DNA of 64,000 nucleotides from the NCBI GenBank assembly GCA_965203255.1, contig OZ241882.1, positions 2,232,001-2,296,000 on the forward strand, written 5' to 3'. The notes beneath the pieces were generated by a model. The model was not told the origin of the DNA, searched no databases, and saw only the letters and a list, made by a program, of their open reading frames with translations. Position numbers and translations under genes: made by a program. This document shows, one piece after another, positions 46,199 to 56,238 of this stretch (the first letter of the stretch is position 1; each line of letters starts with the position of its first letter). The stretch is from JAPOUP01 sp965203255. GTDB taxonomy: Bacteria > Pseudomonadota > Alphaproteobacteria > Rhodobacterales > Rhodobacteraceae.

Positions 46199-47388
46199 TC
46201 CCTTTGACTACGGCACCGCAACATGCTGTGTCGGCGGTCTGATGACCGGTTCCCCGCCGCCACGCGGCGGCCCGTCCGGAGCCGGAAGGATCGGGATTCG
46301 GGGGGACTGGGGGTCGGCGCCTCGGGACGGGGCGGAGTCCGGGCGCGGATCCCCGGACGTCAGGCGCCCGGGTCGGTGAGGTCGCGGTACGTCGCGGGCG
46401 GCAGCCCGAGGCCGAGGCCAGGGAGCCTGTCGAAGGAGGTCCGCCTGTGGCGGCGGCGGTTCCATCGGAAGACGGACCCGTCCAGATGGCGCTGGGCGTG
46501 CTTCCTGCGCAGCCCGTGGTACACGCCCATGGCCCAGCGCTTCAGGTCGGGGAACACCCGGTGGATCCACCTCAGGACCTCGTGGGCCGGCCACCCTGCG
46601 CCCGCGCGGGTTGTCCGGCAGGCCGATGTATCCGCTCCACCCGTCGGTGACGGCCCAGGCGCCCGGCTCGACCGCCCCGGCGATGAAGCCATGGAGCACC
46701 CCTGCGCCGTAGCCGTCCACTTCCTTCAGCCGGATGCGGCGTGGACTGCCGTCCTCCGACAGATCCACGGCCCCGGCGATGGGGATCCGGCCCGACGCGC
46801 CGCCGCCCCGGCCGGCCACGCCCCTCTCCCCGCCGCCCTCCGGCCCGACGCCGTCGCGGCAGGGCACGGACGCCCCGTCCACCTCCGCGATCCCCTGAAG
46901 CGGGCTCCGGTCCGGGTCCACCATCGCCCGCCGCAGCTTCCGGGGAAGCAGCCAGGCCGACCTGTAGCTGCCGATGCCCAGCTGCGCCTGCAGCTGGAGC
47001 GCGGAGATGCCGTTGGAGTGCGTCGCCATGGGATGGGCCGCAAGGAACCCTGTCCTGAGCGGAAGGTGGGAGCGGTGCGTCACGGTGCCCGCCGTCACCG
47101 AGGTCTGCCGCCGGCGGTCCGCGCACTCCCGGCGGCAGCGCCCGCCCTCGGCTCCCAGCCCCTGGTCCCGCCGCAGGCGGGGCACGCGAAGCCCCTGCCC
47201 CAGCGCAGCTCCGCAAGGCGCCGGGCGCAGGCGCCGTCGTCCGGCAGGAGTTCCCCGGACTTCTGGCGGGACATGGGACGGTCGTCTTTCCATCGGCCTG
47301 GCATGGGAGGAACACAAGGCGAACACAGCGCCGCATCAACCCCTCCGGCACAGAATATTGACCCGCCTTGGTCAAAGGGATAAGCCTT
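46199..47388 (-). mobile_element. IS1595 family element interrupting hipA
   Basis: The ends AGGCTTATCCCTTTGAC and, at the right, GTCAAAGGGATAAGCCT are perfect 17-base inverted repeats. The sequence TTTGCGGCAA directly flanks both sides, consistent with a target duplication of 8-10 bases, and hipA reads in frame when the element and one copy are removed. Confidence 0.88.
46360..47293 (-). pseudogene. IS1595 family transposase, frameshifted
   Basis: Starting near MSRQKSGELLPDDGACARRL and the zinc ribbon GFACPACGGTRGWEP, the frame changes before SVTAGTVTHRSHLPLRTGFL, continues through QAQLGIGSYRSAWLLPRKL and GIAEVDGASVPCRDG, and changes again before EVLRWIHRVFPDLKRWAMG and the stop after TYRDLTDPGA. 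One cysteine pair of the zinc ribbon is out of frame. It is closely similar to the copy split at 8358-10830, and both have lesions in the zinc-ribbon region. Confidence 0.8.
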
Positions 47389-47814
47389 TTGCGGCAAATG
47401 TCTGTGCTGCCGGGCAGGGATATCCTGGAGCTGTGGCAACGCCTGTTGTTCACCGTGCTGGTCACAAACACCGATGATCACCTCAAGAATCATGGATTCC
47501 TTTATGTGCGCGACAACCGCTGGCGCCTGTCACCGATGTTCGACGTGAACCCGCAGCCGCGAAGGCAACCGGCTTTGGAAACCGGGATCAGCAACGTCCA
47601 TGGCTTTGAGCCCTCCGTGGAAGCGGTGATCGATGCCGCGCCCCTCTTTGATATCGAGGAGGCCGAAGCCAAGGCCATGGCCAGGGACATGGCCAGCTCG
47701 ATTGCCAGGACCTGGGGCGAAACGCTCCGCCAGCATGGCATATCCGGGCCTGCGCTGAAGCGATGCGCTCCGGCATTTGAACACGGGAGAATGGAGACAG
47801 CTCTCGGCCTGTAG
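47389..47814 (+). pseudogene. hipA: HipA family kinase toxin, 3' part
   Basis: It continues SVLPGRDILELWQRLLFTV and then the HipA catalytic loop VTNTDDHLKNHGFLYV and metal-binding RLSPMFDVNPQPRRQPALE, ending ...GRMETALGL. All kinase residues lie in this part, so the IS separates the active site from the N-terminal half. Joined, hipA would encode about 415 residues. Confidence 0.88.
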
Positions 47815-47864
47815 AGCGCGCCCGCGGCATGGATTTCGCCGCTTGCCGGAGTGACCTCGCCGAG

Positions 47865-47937
47865 TTACCGACCGCTCGGGCTCCGCCTCCGCCGCGGGAA
47901 TGGCCGGCGTTGCACTTCGGAGTGGAAGTGGGGTGAC
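47865..47937. mobile_element. Solo right end of an IS30 element
   Basis: GCTCGGGCTCCGCC...GGCC and GTTGCACTTCGGAGTGGAAG match the right end of the intact IS30 (21800-21850). Only about 70 bases remain. The rest of 47815-48178 shows no gene. Confidence 0.6.
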
Positions 47938-48178
47938 CAATATACGATTCCTGTAACGGCAAGCCGTGAATTTCATGAGAAGAATCGAAGCGTCTCCAGA
48001 GTCACCATCTCTGCCGAGGATCACCACAGGGAGGAGCGGGGCTTCACCTTCCCCCTCTTCGGAAGCGCCGTCACCGCCTACGTCGAGGTCACTGTCCCCG
48101 ACTTCCGGTTACTTCGCCGCGGCTGTTGAGGTCCGTCGCAGGCCATCGTTTTCCGCCCCGAGCTCCTTTCAGGCAACC

Positions 48179-48880
48179 TCACCCGTGAATCCCTGGGGGT
48201 AGATCGCGTTTCTCGCCGAGCCCGCGCCTGATGACACGCATCCTTGCCGACGGGAACGGCCTGAGAAGCGCCCGCGCCCGTTCAGGCGGCCCAGTCAGCC
48301 AGGTTCCATGGTCTTCGGGCGCAAGGATCACCGGCATACGTCCCTTTGCGTGGATCGGCCGGACCAAGTCATTTGCCTCGGTCGTAACCATCGTATGCCG
48401 CAGTCCCGTTTCCCCGTCACGCAGCGGACCCTCGCGTTCGATGCGCCAGAGACCGGCGATCGCGAAGCCCGGCCGGGCGTCCGGATCTTCCGCCTCCAGA
48501 CCGAACCAGAAGAACTCCGCTGGCTTCCGACCCCTGGTCTCGCAGAAACCGGAGGCCGGAACCAGGCACCGCCGCTCGAGAAAGCTCTCTTTCCAGAGAC
48601 CGGCACCCCTCCCGAAAATGCTGTCATCCCGTGCGTTGTTCCAGACCCGCGGCCTTATCGGGGATCCGTCGCGCTTCGAAAAAGCCGGCGTCAGGAACCC
48701 CCAGTTCATCCCGACCAGCTCTCGATCCCCGCTTTCCGTCAGGCGCACGACGGGAGCCAGGTGGTTCGGTCGGATTGCCGACAGCGGCGGCGCGTTTCCA
48801 AGCCGGTCCAGTCCTTGCCGGACATCGAACAGCCTGCGCATCGCCTCAATCGCAGCGGTGTTCGCATAGAGGTTGCACAT
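48179..48880 (-). CDS. SOS response-associated peptidase (SRAP/YedK family)
   Basis: 233 residues. The catalytic Cys2 is present in MCNLYANTAAIEAMRRLF; the conserved Asn lies in RPRVWNNARDDSIFG, followed by RRCLVPASGFCETRGRKPAE and the His in RPIHAKGRMPVIL. These proteins cross-link to abasic sites in single-stranded DNA through Cys2 and protect them. Full length and intact, encoded alone on the minus strand. Confidence 0.93.
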   Translation of the reverse strand: MCNLYANTAAIEAMRRLFDVRQGLDRLGNAPPLSAIRPNHLAPVVRLTESGDRELVGMNWGFLTPAFSKRDGSPIRPRVWNNARDDSIFGRGAGLWKESFLERRCLVPASGFCETRGRKPAEFFWFGLEAEDPDARPGFAIAGLWRIEREGPLRDGETGLRHTMVTTEANDLVRPIHAKGRMPVILAPEDHGTWLTGPPERARALLRPFPSARMRVIRRGLGEKRDLPPGIHG

Positions 48881-48937
48881 GTCATTGGGAAATAGGGTTT
48901 GGGAGCGTCCGCCGCAAGCGCCGGAGTATGTTGACGT

Positions 48938-49010
48938 GGGTCCATGATCATTATGGCCTCCTCGGCAACATCCCCGAACCGGGCTTCCGGCAGAAAGACC
49001 GCCCGTGACG
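48938..49010 (-). repeat. Fragment of a second SIR2-NTPase gene copy
   Basis: TCCATGATCATTATGGCCTC... over about 70 bases is about 80 percent identical to the complement of 50645-50718, inside the NTPase gene between Walker A and Walker B. The divergence shows it is an old paralogous copy in opposite orientation, not a recent duplication. Confidence 0.6.
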
Positions 49011-49039
49011 GCCCCTTCGATCAGACGACCGAAGCCGCG

Positions 49040-49470
49040 ATGGTTCTAGCGGCCGATGCCGTTCCTGATCGGGCGGTTGCATGCCTCGGCGGTCTCACGC
49101 CTTTCCTTTTCGGCTTGGACCGCGAGGGTGAAGCGATTGGTCGGGCCGACCTTGCTGGGCCGCCTATCGCAGGATAGACAGGGTCTGGCGGGAATGGGAA
49201 CTAAGTCGCCGGAAGATATCGGAGGCGCTGTTTTCCTTAAGCCTGATGGCGGCGGCGAGGCGGAGCGGACCAGCGCATCCCTGACGTGAGGATGCAGGGG
49301 GCCTGCCTGCCGATGCCCTTGATGCGCGACGCCAAGGGGAAGCACGGCTTCGGTGCAGCCATGGGTTTCAGTGGAATCAATGTCGCTCTTGACGGCATCA
49401 TGGTTCATCAGCCCGTCGATGGCATCGGCGCCGATCATAAGTGAATGGCACAGGAAATGACGCTCTCCCG
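49040..49470 (-). pseudogene. Tn3 family transposase, C-terminal remnant
   Basis: The minus strand reads DAIDGLMNHDAVKSDIDSTE followed by THGCTEAVL, which resembles the Tn3 DDE motif region (SDIHSTDTHGYTE). After it, shifted frames give RDALVRSAS and traces of the later region up to QAEKERRETAEACNRPIRN. Only about 140 residues remain. No resolvase or inverted repeat was found. Confidence 0.55.
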
Positions 49471-49554
49471 CGCTGGGCGATTGCCATGCAGTGGCCATCA
49501 CCTCTCGATCGGAATACAGGGTACGCTTTTGGACTCGATTGGAGTTGGATTGCG

Positions 49555-51997
49555 ATGACGGCAGAACCCCAAAGATCCCTTCAGGATTTTCTCAGGATTG
49601 GCCAAGATGGCCACGCGCTGCTGTTTCTGGGTGCCGGTTACTCGGCGTCCAGCCTGAATTTCTCTTCCCAGCGTCTCGGCGTTGGTGAACCCCTTCTGGA
49701 GGAGCTCAGCGAGGCGCTGGACTATCCATACACTGACCTTCAGATTGCCGCGGACGAATATATGGAACGGTTTGGCGCGGTTGGCCCAGCCCTGAATTCC
49801 GACCACCCGCCACTGAAACCTCTTCTCGAGCAGCGATTTCGAATCATGCGTCCTCATGAGGACGCATTGGAGATCCTCCGTTATCCCTGGTGGAGGATCT
49901 ATACCACCAACTACGACGATCTCACGGCCATTCTGCCCGGCGAACAATCTCGACCCTCCAGATTCCGTCGAGACGACCCTGGGAGCGCGCACACTGATCG
50001 TTCACCTTCATGGACGGGTGGAATCCTGGGACGACGGAAATTTCGAGAGAAGCTGCGTGTTGGGACGCGAGTCCTACCTCCGTATCACCGGTGACACTCC
50101 CTGGGTCGGCCGCCTACGCGATGACATAAGCATGGCTTCAGCCGTCGTGTTCATCGGCTTCTCGAACAGCGATTTCCATCTTGCCCAGTCGTTGCAGAAC
50201 TTGACCGCAAACCGCGCCAAGACCTTCTTTGTCAATGCCGAGGGGGACGTGGATGATCGGGAACTCATGGCACGCCAGAGACGCGTGGGAACATCGCTGG
50301 CGCTCGGACTGCACGGCCTCGCTAACATTACAAAGCGGAGCGCCGTCGGTCATGTTCCGTCGACCCTGAAAAACCTGCACAACTTCGTCGAACGTGCAAA
50401 TGAGCCACCGGCGGCGGAGCGGGCCGGCGTCCAGACCCAGGAGAGTTTCATAGTGTTCGGGCGGACATCGCCCGAACACTTGGTCCGTGACATTCAGGAT
50501 GGTACGGACAGCTACCGAGCGAGGCGGTGGTGGCCGTCCGAAGTGACGGAATTCATCGAGCAGCCCTCTTCCGTCGCGATGGTCACGGGTGGGATCTGTG
50601 CCGGGAAATCGATGGTCTTGGAGGAAGTTGTCGCACGGCAGATTATCGGAGGACGGGCGGTCTTTTCGCTTGAGGCCCGGTTCGTCGATGTTGCAAAGGA
50701 GGCCATAATGATCATGGACGCGCGGCCGGATGGCGTCATCGTTATCGATGATGTCTACCAACTCGATCCGGCAACCGTGAAAAGGGTCCTGAAGGCCGCC
50801 TCCGAGCGCGGATATCGACTGGTTCTCTCTGCTCGGACCGTGGCATTCGACGCCGCCGACGATCCGCGCGGGGCACTGGACAGGGAGATGCACTACAGGT
50901 CGTTCGACATTGACATGCTCACCCGGGATGAGGTGCTCTCGCTGGGTAACTGCGTCGACCGTCTGGGCATCGTCAGCGAAGGGGACTGGCGAAGGCAGCC
51001 GCGCCTTCCAAACGTTCTGCTTGAGGTTTTCAACTCACGGAGCGTACAGCAACGCTTCCAGACGGAGCTGGATAAGATACGCGCCCGGAATCTGCGGGAG
51101 ATCGAGGGGCTAATCACCGCGTTCTACCTGGCCCACATCGGGCAGCCATTGCATGAAACGGTCCTGACGAGACTTCTGGGCACGGATGCCGTTTCCCTGC
51201 TGGCCGCGGCGGGACAGGAAAATCCGTTCATCTCCTATGTTCCCTTGCTCAACCGCTTCCAGGTATTGCCAAGCGTTAGTGCCAGACAGGTTCTGCTGAA
51301 GATCGTCGCCGATCCTGAACTCGTCACATCGGCCGTCATCAATGCGTTGGACCGCTTGGATGACGAGGACCGCAAGCGTGAGCCCTTCAAACGGGTCATT
51401 CGGGAACTGATGCGGTTCTCCAACCTTCAGCAGGTGATCGACGTTGCAGCGGTGCGGGACCGTTTCTTTGATCGGTTATCGGAGAAGAGCTACTGCCGTC
51501 GTCACGTCCATTTCTGGTTGCAATGGTGCATGGCCATGCGTGACGTCGGGAACTTCAGTCGGGCCGAAAAGTATATCAAGAAGGCGTACGAGCTTGCCGA
51601 GGGCATCAGGCGCCGGACCGGCGGATACAGCACACATTACCTCGATGACCAGTGGGCGGGCCTCATTCTTGATCGAACCCAGGCCAGCGATAGTCCGGCG
51701 AGCTGGTTGCGGACCTATAATGATGCGATGAGCAGGATTTCGTCCATCGCCGGGTCACAGGAACAGTCGCGCCACGTGTATGACACCATCATGAAGAGCC
51801 TTCTGCCATTTCTGGAGAGAGTTCATCTGGATGTCCCGCCGGAGCATCGTCCACTCTATCTGAATGGTGTTTCATCTCTATCCCTGTTGGTCCGCAGAAC
51901 GGTACAGCGGGAAAGCCGCGCTTTCCTGAAGAGGAGGATGACGGAAGCTGTCAGGGCATTGGGCGAGATTAAGGCGATCCTTCGCCGGCCCGATTGA
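49555..51997 (+). pseudogene. SIR2-like domain fused to a STAND-type NTPase, one frameshift
   Basis: From the ATG at 49555 (GGAG 10 bases before) a SIR2-like domain shows ALLFLGAGYSASSLNF, WWRIYTTNYDDL and, after a frame change between 49925 and 49985, LIVHLHGRVESWDD with the conserved His and VVFIGFSNSDFHLAQSL. Residues about 350-560 form a P-loop NTPase: MVTGGICAGKSMVLEEVV (Walker A) and GVIVIDDVYQLDPATVKRV (Walker B). A long helical C-terminus (to DVPPEHRPLYLNG...) may be the sensor. SIR2-STAND proteins of this layout act in anti-phage NAD depletion. The frameshift would block a complete protein, unless it is a sequence error. Confidence 0.75.
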
Positions 51998-52298
51998 GCG
52001 CGGTTACCGTCACGGTTTCCGGCCTGAGCCTTGGGGATTGCGGCGGCGCCGGAGGCATGATAGGACTGGCCCTGGCAGGGATGGACCCGATGAACCACGG
52101 CAGACAGACTGTCACCTCCCTATCCATGGCCGGTGGCGCCGGCTGCGGCCGCACCCGCCGGACGGCGGCCCTGAACGACAATGGCGGGTCACCGCGCACT
52201 GCTCACCTGCGCATGGTCAAAGGCTAGTCGTCAGTCGGCAAACACGGTCCGAGCGATTGAACGGGCCGGTGTCTGACCCCACGGATTCTGGCGCTCCC
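51998..52298. other. Intergenic region, no gene recognised
   Basis: About 300 bases between the convergent SIR2-NTPase gene and the operon at 52299-54308. Short open frames here are not convincing, and I see no clear hairpin with a T-run. Confidence 0.4.
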
Positions 52299-52928
52299 CT
52301 AGAACCGAGTTCGACCGCGTACTACCTGAGCCTTACACCACCTAAAGAAACGCCGTAGCCGCCTCGAAAACAACGATTCTAGCGGGTTTTCAGACAAGCA
52401 CGGCTCCGAGTTTGCGTCTGGAACCTGTGGGTGGCATTCGTCAGGGAATTGCTCAACTTTCTTGGAAAACACCTCGATAAGAGTATCTCTATACCCCCGA
52501 ATCAGAGAACGTGTGTGATTCTGGTGGGCACGGACGAGTTTGGCATGTGCGCAGTCCCACTTGGGATGATAACCACCTAATACAGGATCCTCGAACACAT
52601 CGAAGACTTGTTGCCGATCTGGGGTTTGGATACTGCGTATTTCTTCTGTCAACGCAATCGCGAAGCCCCATTTGGACCTATTGGCTTTAGGATTTTCGAA
52701 TTTGGATGCCTTTTCCTGTAGGGTTTCTTTCAAGGGATTCAGCTGGCAGCATCGGTCCACTGACACTGATTTTGCTTTGCCGTCTCGTCCTTCAATCTCA
52801 ACCAGTTCATCCACAGGAAACGCTTCGGTCTTGAGCTTGCCGGTCGTGGCGGCCACCATGGAATCAGCAAAAAGTAAGCGAGCCACTTCCTCTGATTCGC
52901 TCAGCTTTGCGTGCGACAATAGATGCAA
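52299..52928 (-). CDS. Hypothetical protein, third gene of the TIGR04255 operon
   Basis: 209 residues from a TTG at 52928, eight bases after the upstream stop and with AGGA close before it. No domain is recognised. The middle is rich in Lys/Glu (PLKETLQEKASKFENPKAN), and the C-terminus is basic (SRRLRRFFRWCKAQVVRGRT). Base composition is nearer 50 percent GC than the 65-70 percent of the flanks, so the operon was probably acquired from elsewhere. Tight linkage with two partners suggests a complex. Confidence 0.65.
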   Translation of the reverse strand: MHLLSHAKLSESEEVARLLFADSMVAATTGKLKTEAFPVDELVEIEGRDGKAKSVSVDRCCQLNPLKETLQEKASKFENPKANRSKWGFAIALTEEIRSIQTPDRQQVFDVFEDPVLGGYHPKWDCAHAKLVRAHQNHTRSLIRGYRDTLIEVFSKKVEQFPDECHPQVPDANSEPCLSENPLESLFSRRLRRFFRWCKAQVVRGRTRF

Positions 52929-52936
52929 TCCCGAAG

Positions 52937-53488
52937 CTATCCTGCCAGTACCCGTAAGGATTCCCGCAGGTTCATCGGGATTTTATAGTCTTGCCAGACA
53001 TGGTCGGCGTGGGCGGACAATAGAGGTTCTTTGTCGTTGCGTACGTGGTAGGACAGTTCCCCGTCACCACGAACCCCAATATCCAAGTATCCTGAGTCGG
53101 ACTTATGCGTGAAACTGATTTCACCATGTAGATCAATGCACACTTCCGGTGAGAGAGTTTCGGAGAATACGCCACTATAGATCAATACGTTTGCCTCGTT
53201 CTGAGCGTTGGCCAATCTTTCAGCGTCTATCTCCTCATATGCCGATCGAGCAAACCGACATAACTGATCTACCCTACCAGCAAGCCGCTCCCGGAGACTG
53301 TCCGAACCCGCTTCCAGAGCCCTCCGTTCTTCCATGAACTCGTCCGACCAAGCGCAATATCCTGATGTTCCGTCTTCAGCAGCTAATGCAGGTTTCACAG
53401 AATGCCTATTTGGAAAGGACAGCCTTTCAAAAGTCGTGTCGGCGGAGGTCAGCGTCATGGTCCTCACTTGCGTCGTGTCATCCAGCAT
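52937..53488 (-). CDS. Hypothetical protein, second gene of the TIGR04255 operon
   Basis: 183 residues from MLDDTTQVRTMTLTSADTTF, the ATG at 53488 being preceded by GGGAAG; a GTG two codons upstream is possible. A helical middle (RLAGRVDQLCRFARSAYEEI) is followed by a strand-rich part (EVCIDLHGEISFTHKSDSGY, LDIGVRGDGELSYHV). I do not recognise a family. It overlaps the TIGR04255 gene by 11 bases and is AT-richer than the surrounding DNA. Confidence 0.7.
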   Translation of the reverse strand: MLDDTTQVRTMTLTSADTTFERLSFPNRHSVKPALAAEDGTSGYCAWSDEFMEERRALEAGSDSLRERLAGRVDQLCRFARSAYEEIDAERLANAQNEANVLIYSGVFSETLSPEVCIDLHGEISFTHKSDSGYLDIGVRGDGELSYHVRNDKEPLLSAHADHVWQDYKIPMNLRESLRVLAG

Positions 53489-54308
53489 CTTCACTTCCCT
53501 TCATACCCATTCGTTCGAGTAGTCTTCGGTTCAGTACCGACCTAACGAAGCTCTTGTTTGCCTTGTGGAACCTTTCGAACGTTCGTTCAATGAATGTTCC
53601 TGTACGAAGGTCGCGCAGCAGCGTCCCATTTGCAAGACGGCATGAATTGACGTTGCTCAATTGGAAGATCGTCTGATCGTTCTCCACAATGCCTCTCGCG
53701 TCGAACCTTACCAGTGTACTCCCATCATTTTCATTTTCGCCAGGCTCGAACCACCCTTGGGAAATGTCCCACCGCGGATCTTCATATTCCAAGAGACGAG
53801 TGGGCAAGTGTTGGTTTTCGACAAAGAAATTAGAGCACACTAGGGCTCCGGCGGCGGTCTTCGCCGAGAAAGCGTCAGTCACGCTGTAGTCGATTGACCG
53901 AACGGGCTTGTACTCATCAACACAGTCAAGAAGTGCGTCGAGACGATCTTTTGCCGCAGGCCAGATATCGTCTCTCTTCACATAGGCTCGCGACGACACC
54001 ACCATAAGGTCATTTCCAAACTCACCTGTCCAAAGGGGCTCTCCATTGCGACTATACTCGGTCAACTGCCATGGAAGGGGAGGGGGCCTCCCCGATCCTT
54101 TTCCAAATTGGATCTGCAGGCCTGAAGTTCGCTCCACTGAGGGGAAATAGTTCTTGATCTCTTCCATTTTAGCGTCGAAGCGCGCCATGTCGGCCTCGTC
54201 CAAAGGGATGCCGAAGGCGAAAACAAAATTGGCGACCTCTATGGCATTCTTACGACCAAAGGGTTCACCAAACAGCGTTATTTGCTCTGACCAGTTCCCG
54301 TTTTGCAT
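53478..54308 (-). CDS. TIGR04255 family protein
   Basis: 276 residues. The pattern PSVERTSGLQIQFGKGSGRP, near-C-terminal NVNSCRLANGTLLRDLRTGT and a final helix with RFHKANKSFVRSVLNRRLLE fit the sporadically distributed TIGR04255 family, whose function is unknown but which is often found in defence islands. First of three overlapping genes. Its ATG overlaps the stop of a short upstream open frame (TGATG at 54306-54310). Confidence 0.7.
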   Translation of the reverse strand: MQNGNWSEQITLFGEPFGRKNAIEVANFVFAFGIPLDEADMARFDAKMEEIKNYFPSVERTSGLQIQFGKGSGRPPPLPWQLTEYSRNGEPLWTGEFGNDLMVVSSRAYVKRDDIWPAAKDRLDALLDCVDEYKPVRSIDYSVTDAFSAKTAAGALVCSNFFVENQHLPTRLLEYEDPRWDISQGWFEPGENENDGSTLVRFDARGIVENDQTIFQLSNVNSCRLANGTLLRDLRTGTFIERTFERFHKANKSFVRSVLNRRLLERMGMKGSEDAG

Positions 54309-54505
54309 CAGTCCACTTTCCGCAACCTGAAAGAGCGGGAATCATTGCTCACAACATACTCTCCATTTCCACACCAGCCATTTCCTCCGCTTGGCTGAAG
54401 TCCCGCCGGGACGGAACGTAGCCGTGTTTTCCGGGCAGCGCAACGCTCTTCCCCGGTTCGGGATACGTGCAAAAAGTTGTCATAGCCGCAAGCTAACCTC
54501 CGCAT
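54308..54505 (-). CDS. Short open frame upstream of the TIGR04255 gene
   Basis: 65 residues ending GEYVVSNDSRSFRLRKVD, with a stop that overlaps the next start (TGATG). The coupling suggests translation or the tail of a truncated upstream gene. Its N-terminal part crosses the junction with the dnd fragment near 54485, so it may not be native. Confidence 0.25.
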   Translation of the reverse strand: MRRLACGYDNFLHVSRTGEERCAARKTRLRSVPAGLQPSGGNGWCGNGEYVVSNDSRSFRLRKVD

Positions 54506-55736
54506 CGGTGGCGAGCTTCATGAGAGGAGAGATGAGGTTGAGGCCGCCCTGGCGCAGGCGGAGAGGGCTCTGGAAGCGGGTTCGGACAGTCTCCGGGAGC
54601 GGGCCGACGGGATTCTGCCGCTGCTCCTGGTGACGGACCTGCTGACCGGCGCGGCGCGTCGTGACAGGGAAGATGCTGAAATCGTCGGCGCGAGGCAGGT
54701 CCATGACCTGCTGGCAGGCCGGGACGCCGCCCTTCTCGCTCACCTGGAGTCTAACGGCGTCGCTTCCGCGGCGCTCGCGGCCGCAACTGAATTCCTTGAC
54801 AGGGACCGCGCCGGTTATGGAGAAAAGGCTGGCCGCGAGACATCGCTTGATCTTCCTGTTGAGACGCGGGAGGCTCTCGCCGCGATGCTGCACGGCGGCC
54901 TTGCCGAGGCCCGCCGCGCCGCGGGCGAATGCCTTGACCATCACCGCGACGCTGCATCCGAACTGGATCGCGTGCGCAGCATACTGCACAGCATACCGGA
55001 AGAGGAAGCGGTTCGCGAGGTTCTCGGGCAACGCGACGCGCTCAGGAGTGAGTTGGCGGAACTTGAGGCAAGGGACTCGGCCCTGGCGAAGGAAATAGGG
55101 CGGCTGGAAGGGGATTGGGAGCAGGGCGAACGCAGGCTGGAGGCGCTCCTCGAGGCCGGTGTCAGGGATCGCGAAAGGTATGACGACCGCTCCAGGATCA
55201 TCCACTGCGCCGCGAAGGTCAGGGACACGCTGGGAGAGTTCCAGGCGGCGACGGTCAGGCGGCATGTCACGCGCATCGAGCGGCTGGTTCTGGAGTGCTA
55301 CCGGCACCTTCTGCGCAAGCCGTCGCTGGCGGTCCGTCTTGTTATCGATCCCGAAACCTTCGCGGTGAGCCTGGTCGGAAGGTCGGGCCGGGAATTGCCG
55401 ACCGCGTCCCTGTCCGCCGGAGAGAGGCAGCTGCTCGCTCTCGCGCTTCTATGGGGTCTCGGGAAGTCATCCGGACGTCCTCTCCCCACCGCGATCGACA
55501 CCCCTCTCGGCCGTCTGGACAGCGATCACCGGAGGCACTTCGTCGAGCGGTATCTGCCGTTCGCAAGCCACCAGACCCTTCTGTTCTCCACGGACGAGGA
55601 GATTGTGGGAGACTGTCTGGAACGGCTGATTCCCTTTGTCGGACGCTGCTATCTCCTGGACCATGACGACGGGAAAGGCTGCACGCGCGTCAGGCCCGGA
55701 TACTTCAGGGGAGAGAAGGTGGAACATGGCCATTGA
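54485..55736 (+). pseudogene. dndD: DndD-like protein, C-terminal part
   Basis: The frame is open from just after a TAG at about 54482: RIGGELHERRDEVEAALAQA, coiled-coil sequence, then the ABC-type ATPase signature PTASLSAGERQLLALALLW, the Walker B/D-loop IDTPLGRLDSDHRRHFVERY and FASHQTLLFSTDEEIVG. This is the C-terminal 60 percent of DndD (phosphorothioate DNA modification). The N-terminal Walker A domain and dndB/C are missing, so it is a truncated relic. A GTG at 54630 could start a shorter frame. It ends HGH-stop, overlapping the first codons of a dndE remnant. Confidence 0.8.
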
Positions 55737-55984
55737 TCACGTCTGAACTGTTCCTGAGCCGCAGAGAGGCGGCCGCCACATCCGCGCGAGAGGGGATGGC
55801 CCCGAGCAAGCGGTTAGGAGGCTCGTTGCGAGCCTGATAGGAAGCCAGTATCGCGTAACGCACGGGCACGTGGTTCGTGCCGACGGAATGAAATCTAGGC
55901 AAATGGACATCATCGTTGTCAGAGATGCTCCGGCCGCGACAATGCACAAGGCGAAGGAAAATGAAGCTTGGCACATGGTATGAT
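55726..55984 (+). pseudogene. dndE remnant followed by a DUF6602-like fragment
   Basis: ATGGCCATTGATCACGTC overlaps the dndD stop in the way dndE usually does, and reads MAIDHV before a stop, so only six codons remain. From about 55770 another frame reads DGPEQAVRRLVASLIGSQYR, VTHGHVVRADGMKSRQMD and IIVVRDAP, similar to the N-terminal region of DUF6602 nuclease-like proteins, and stops at 55984. The 250 bases to 56238 hold no recognised gene. Confidence 0.35.
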
Positions 55985-56238
55985 GAATACAGCGATCCCG
56001 GGCACTATTCCAAGTTGGGGCCGATATTGAGGCACAGACATCCAGGAGAGATGACCTGATTGACCAACCGAACCATTGGACCGCCGGATGATTTGGGTGT
56101 GGAGGGCGGCTGGACGGTGGGCTACATCGCGCCCGTGATTTGTTTCGCGATCATCGGCCCTGAACCAAAGCGACCAAGGTATGGAACAATCCGGTCGGAA
56201 ACGCGTGTGTCCTGCGGTGGGGGTTCCGGGGAAGCGGT

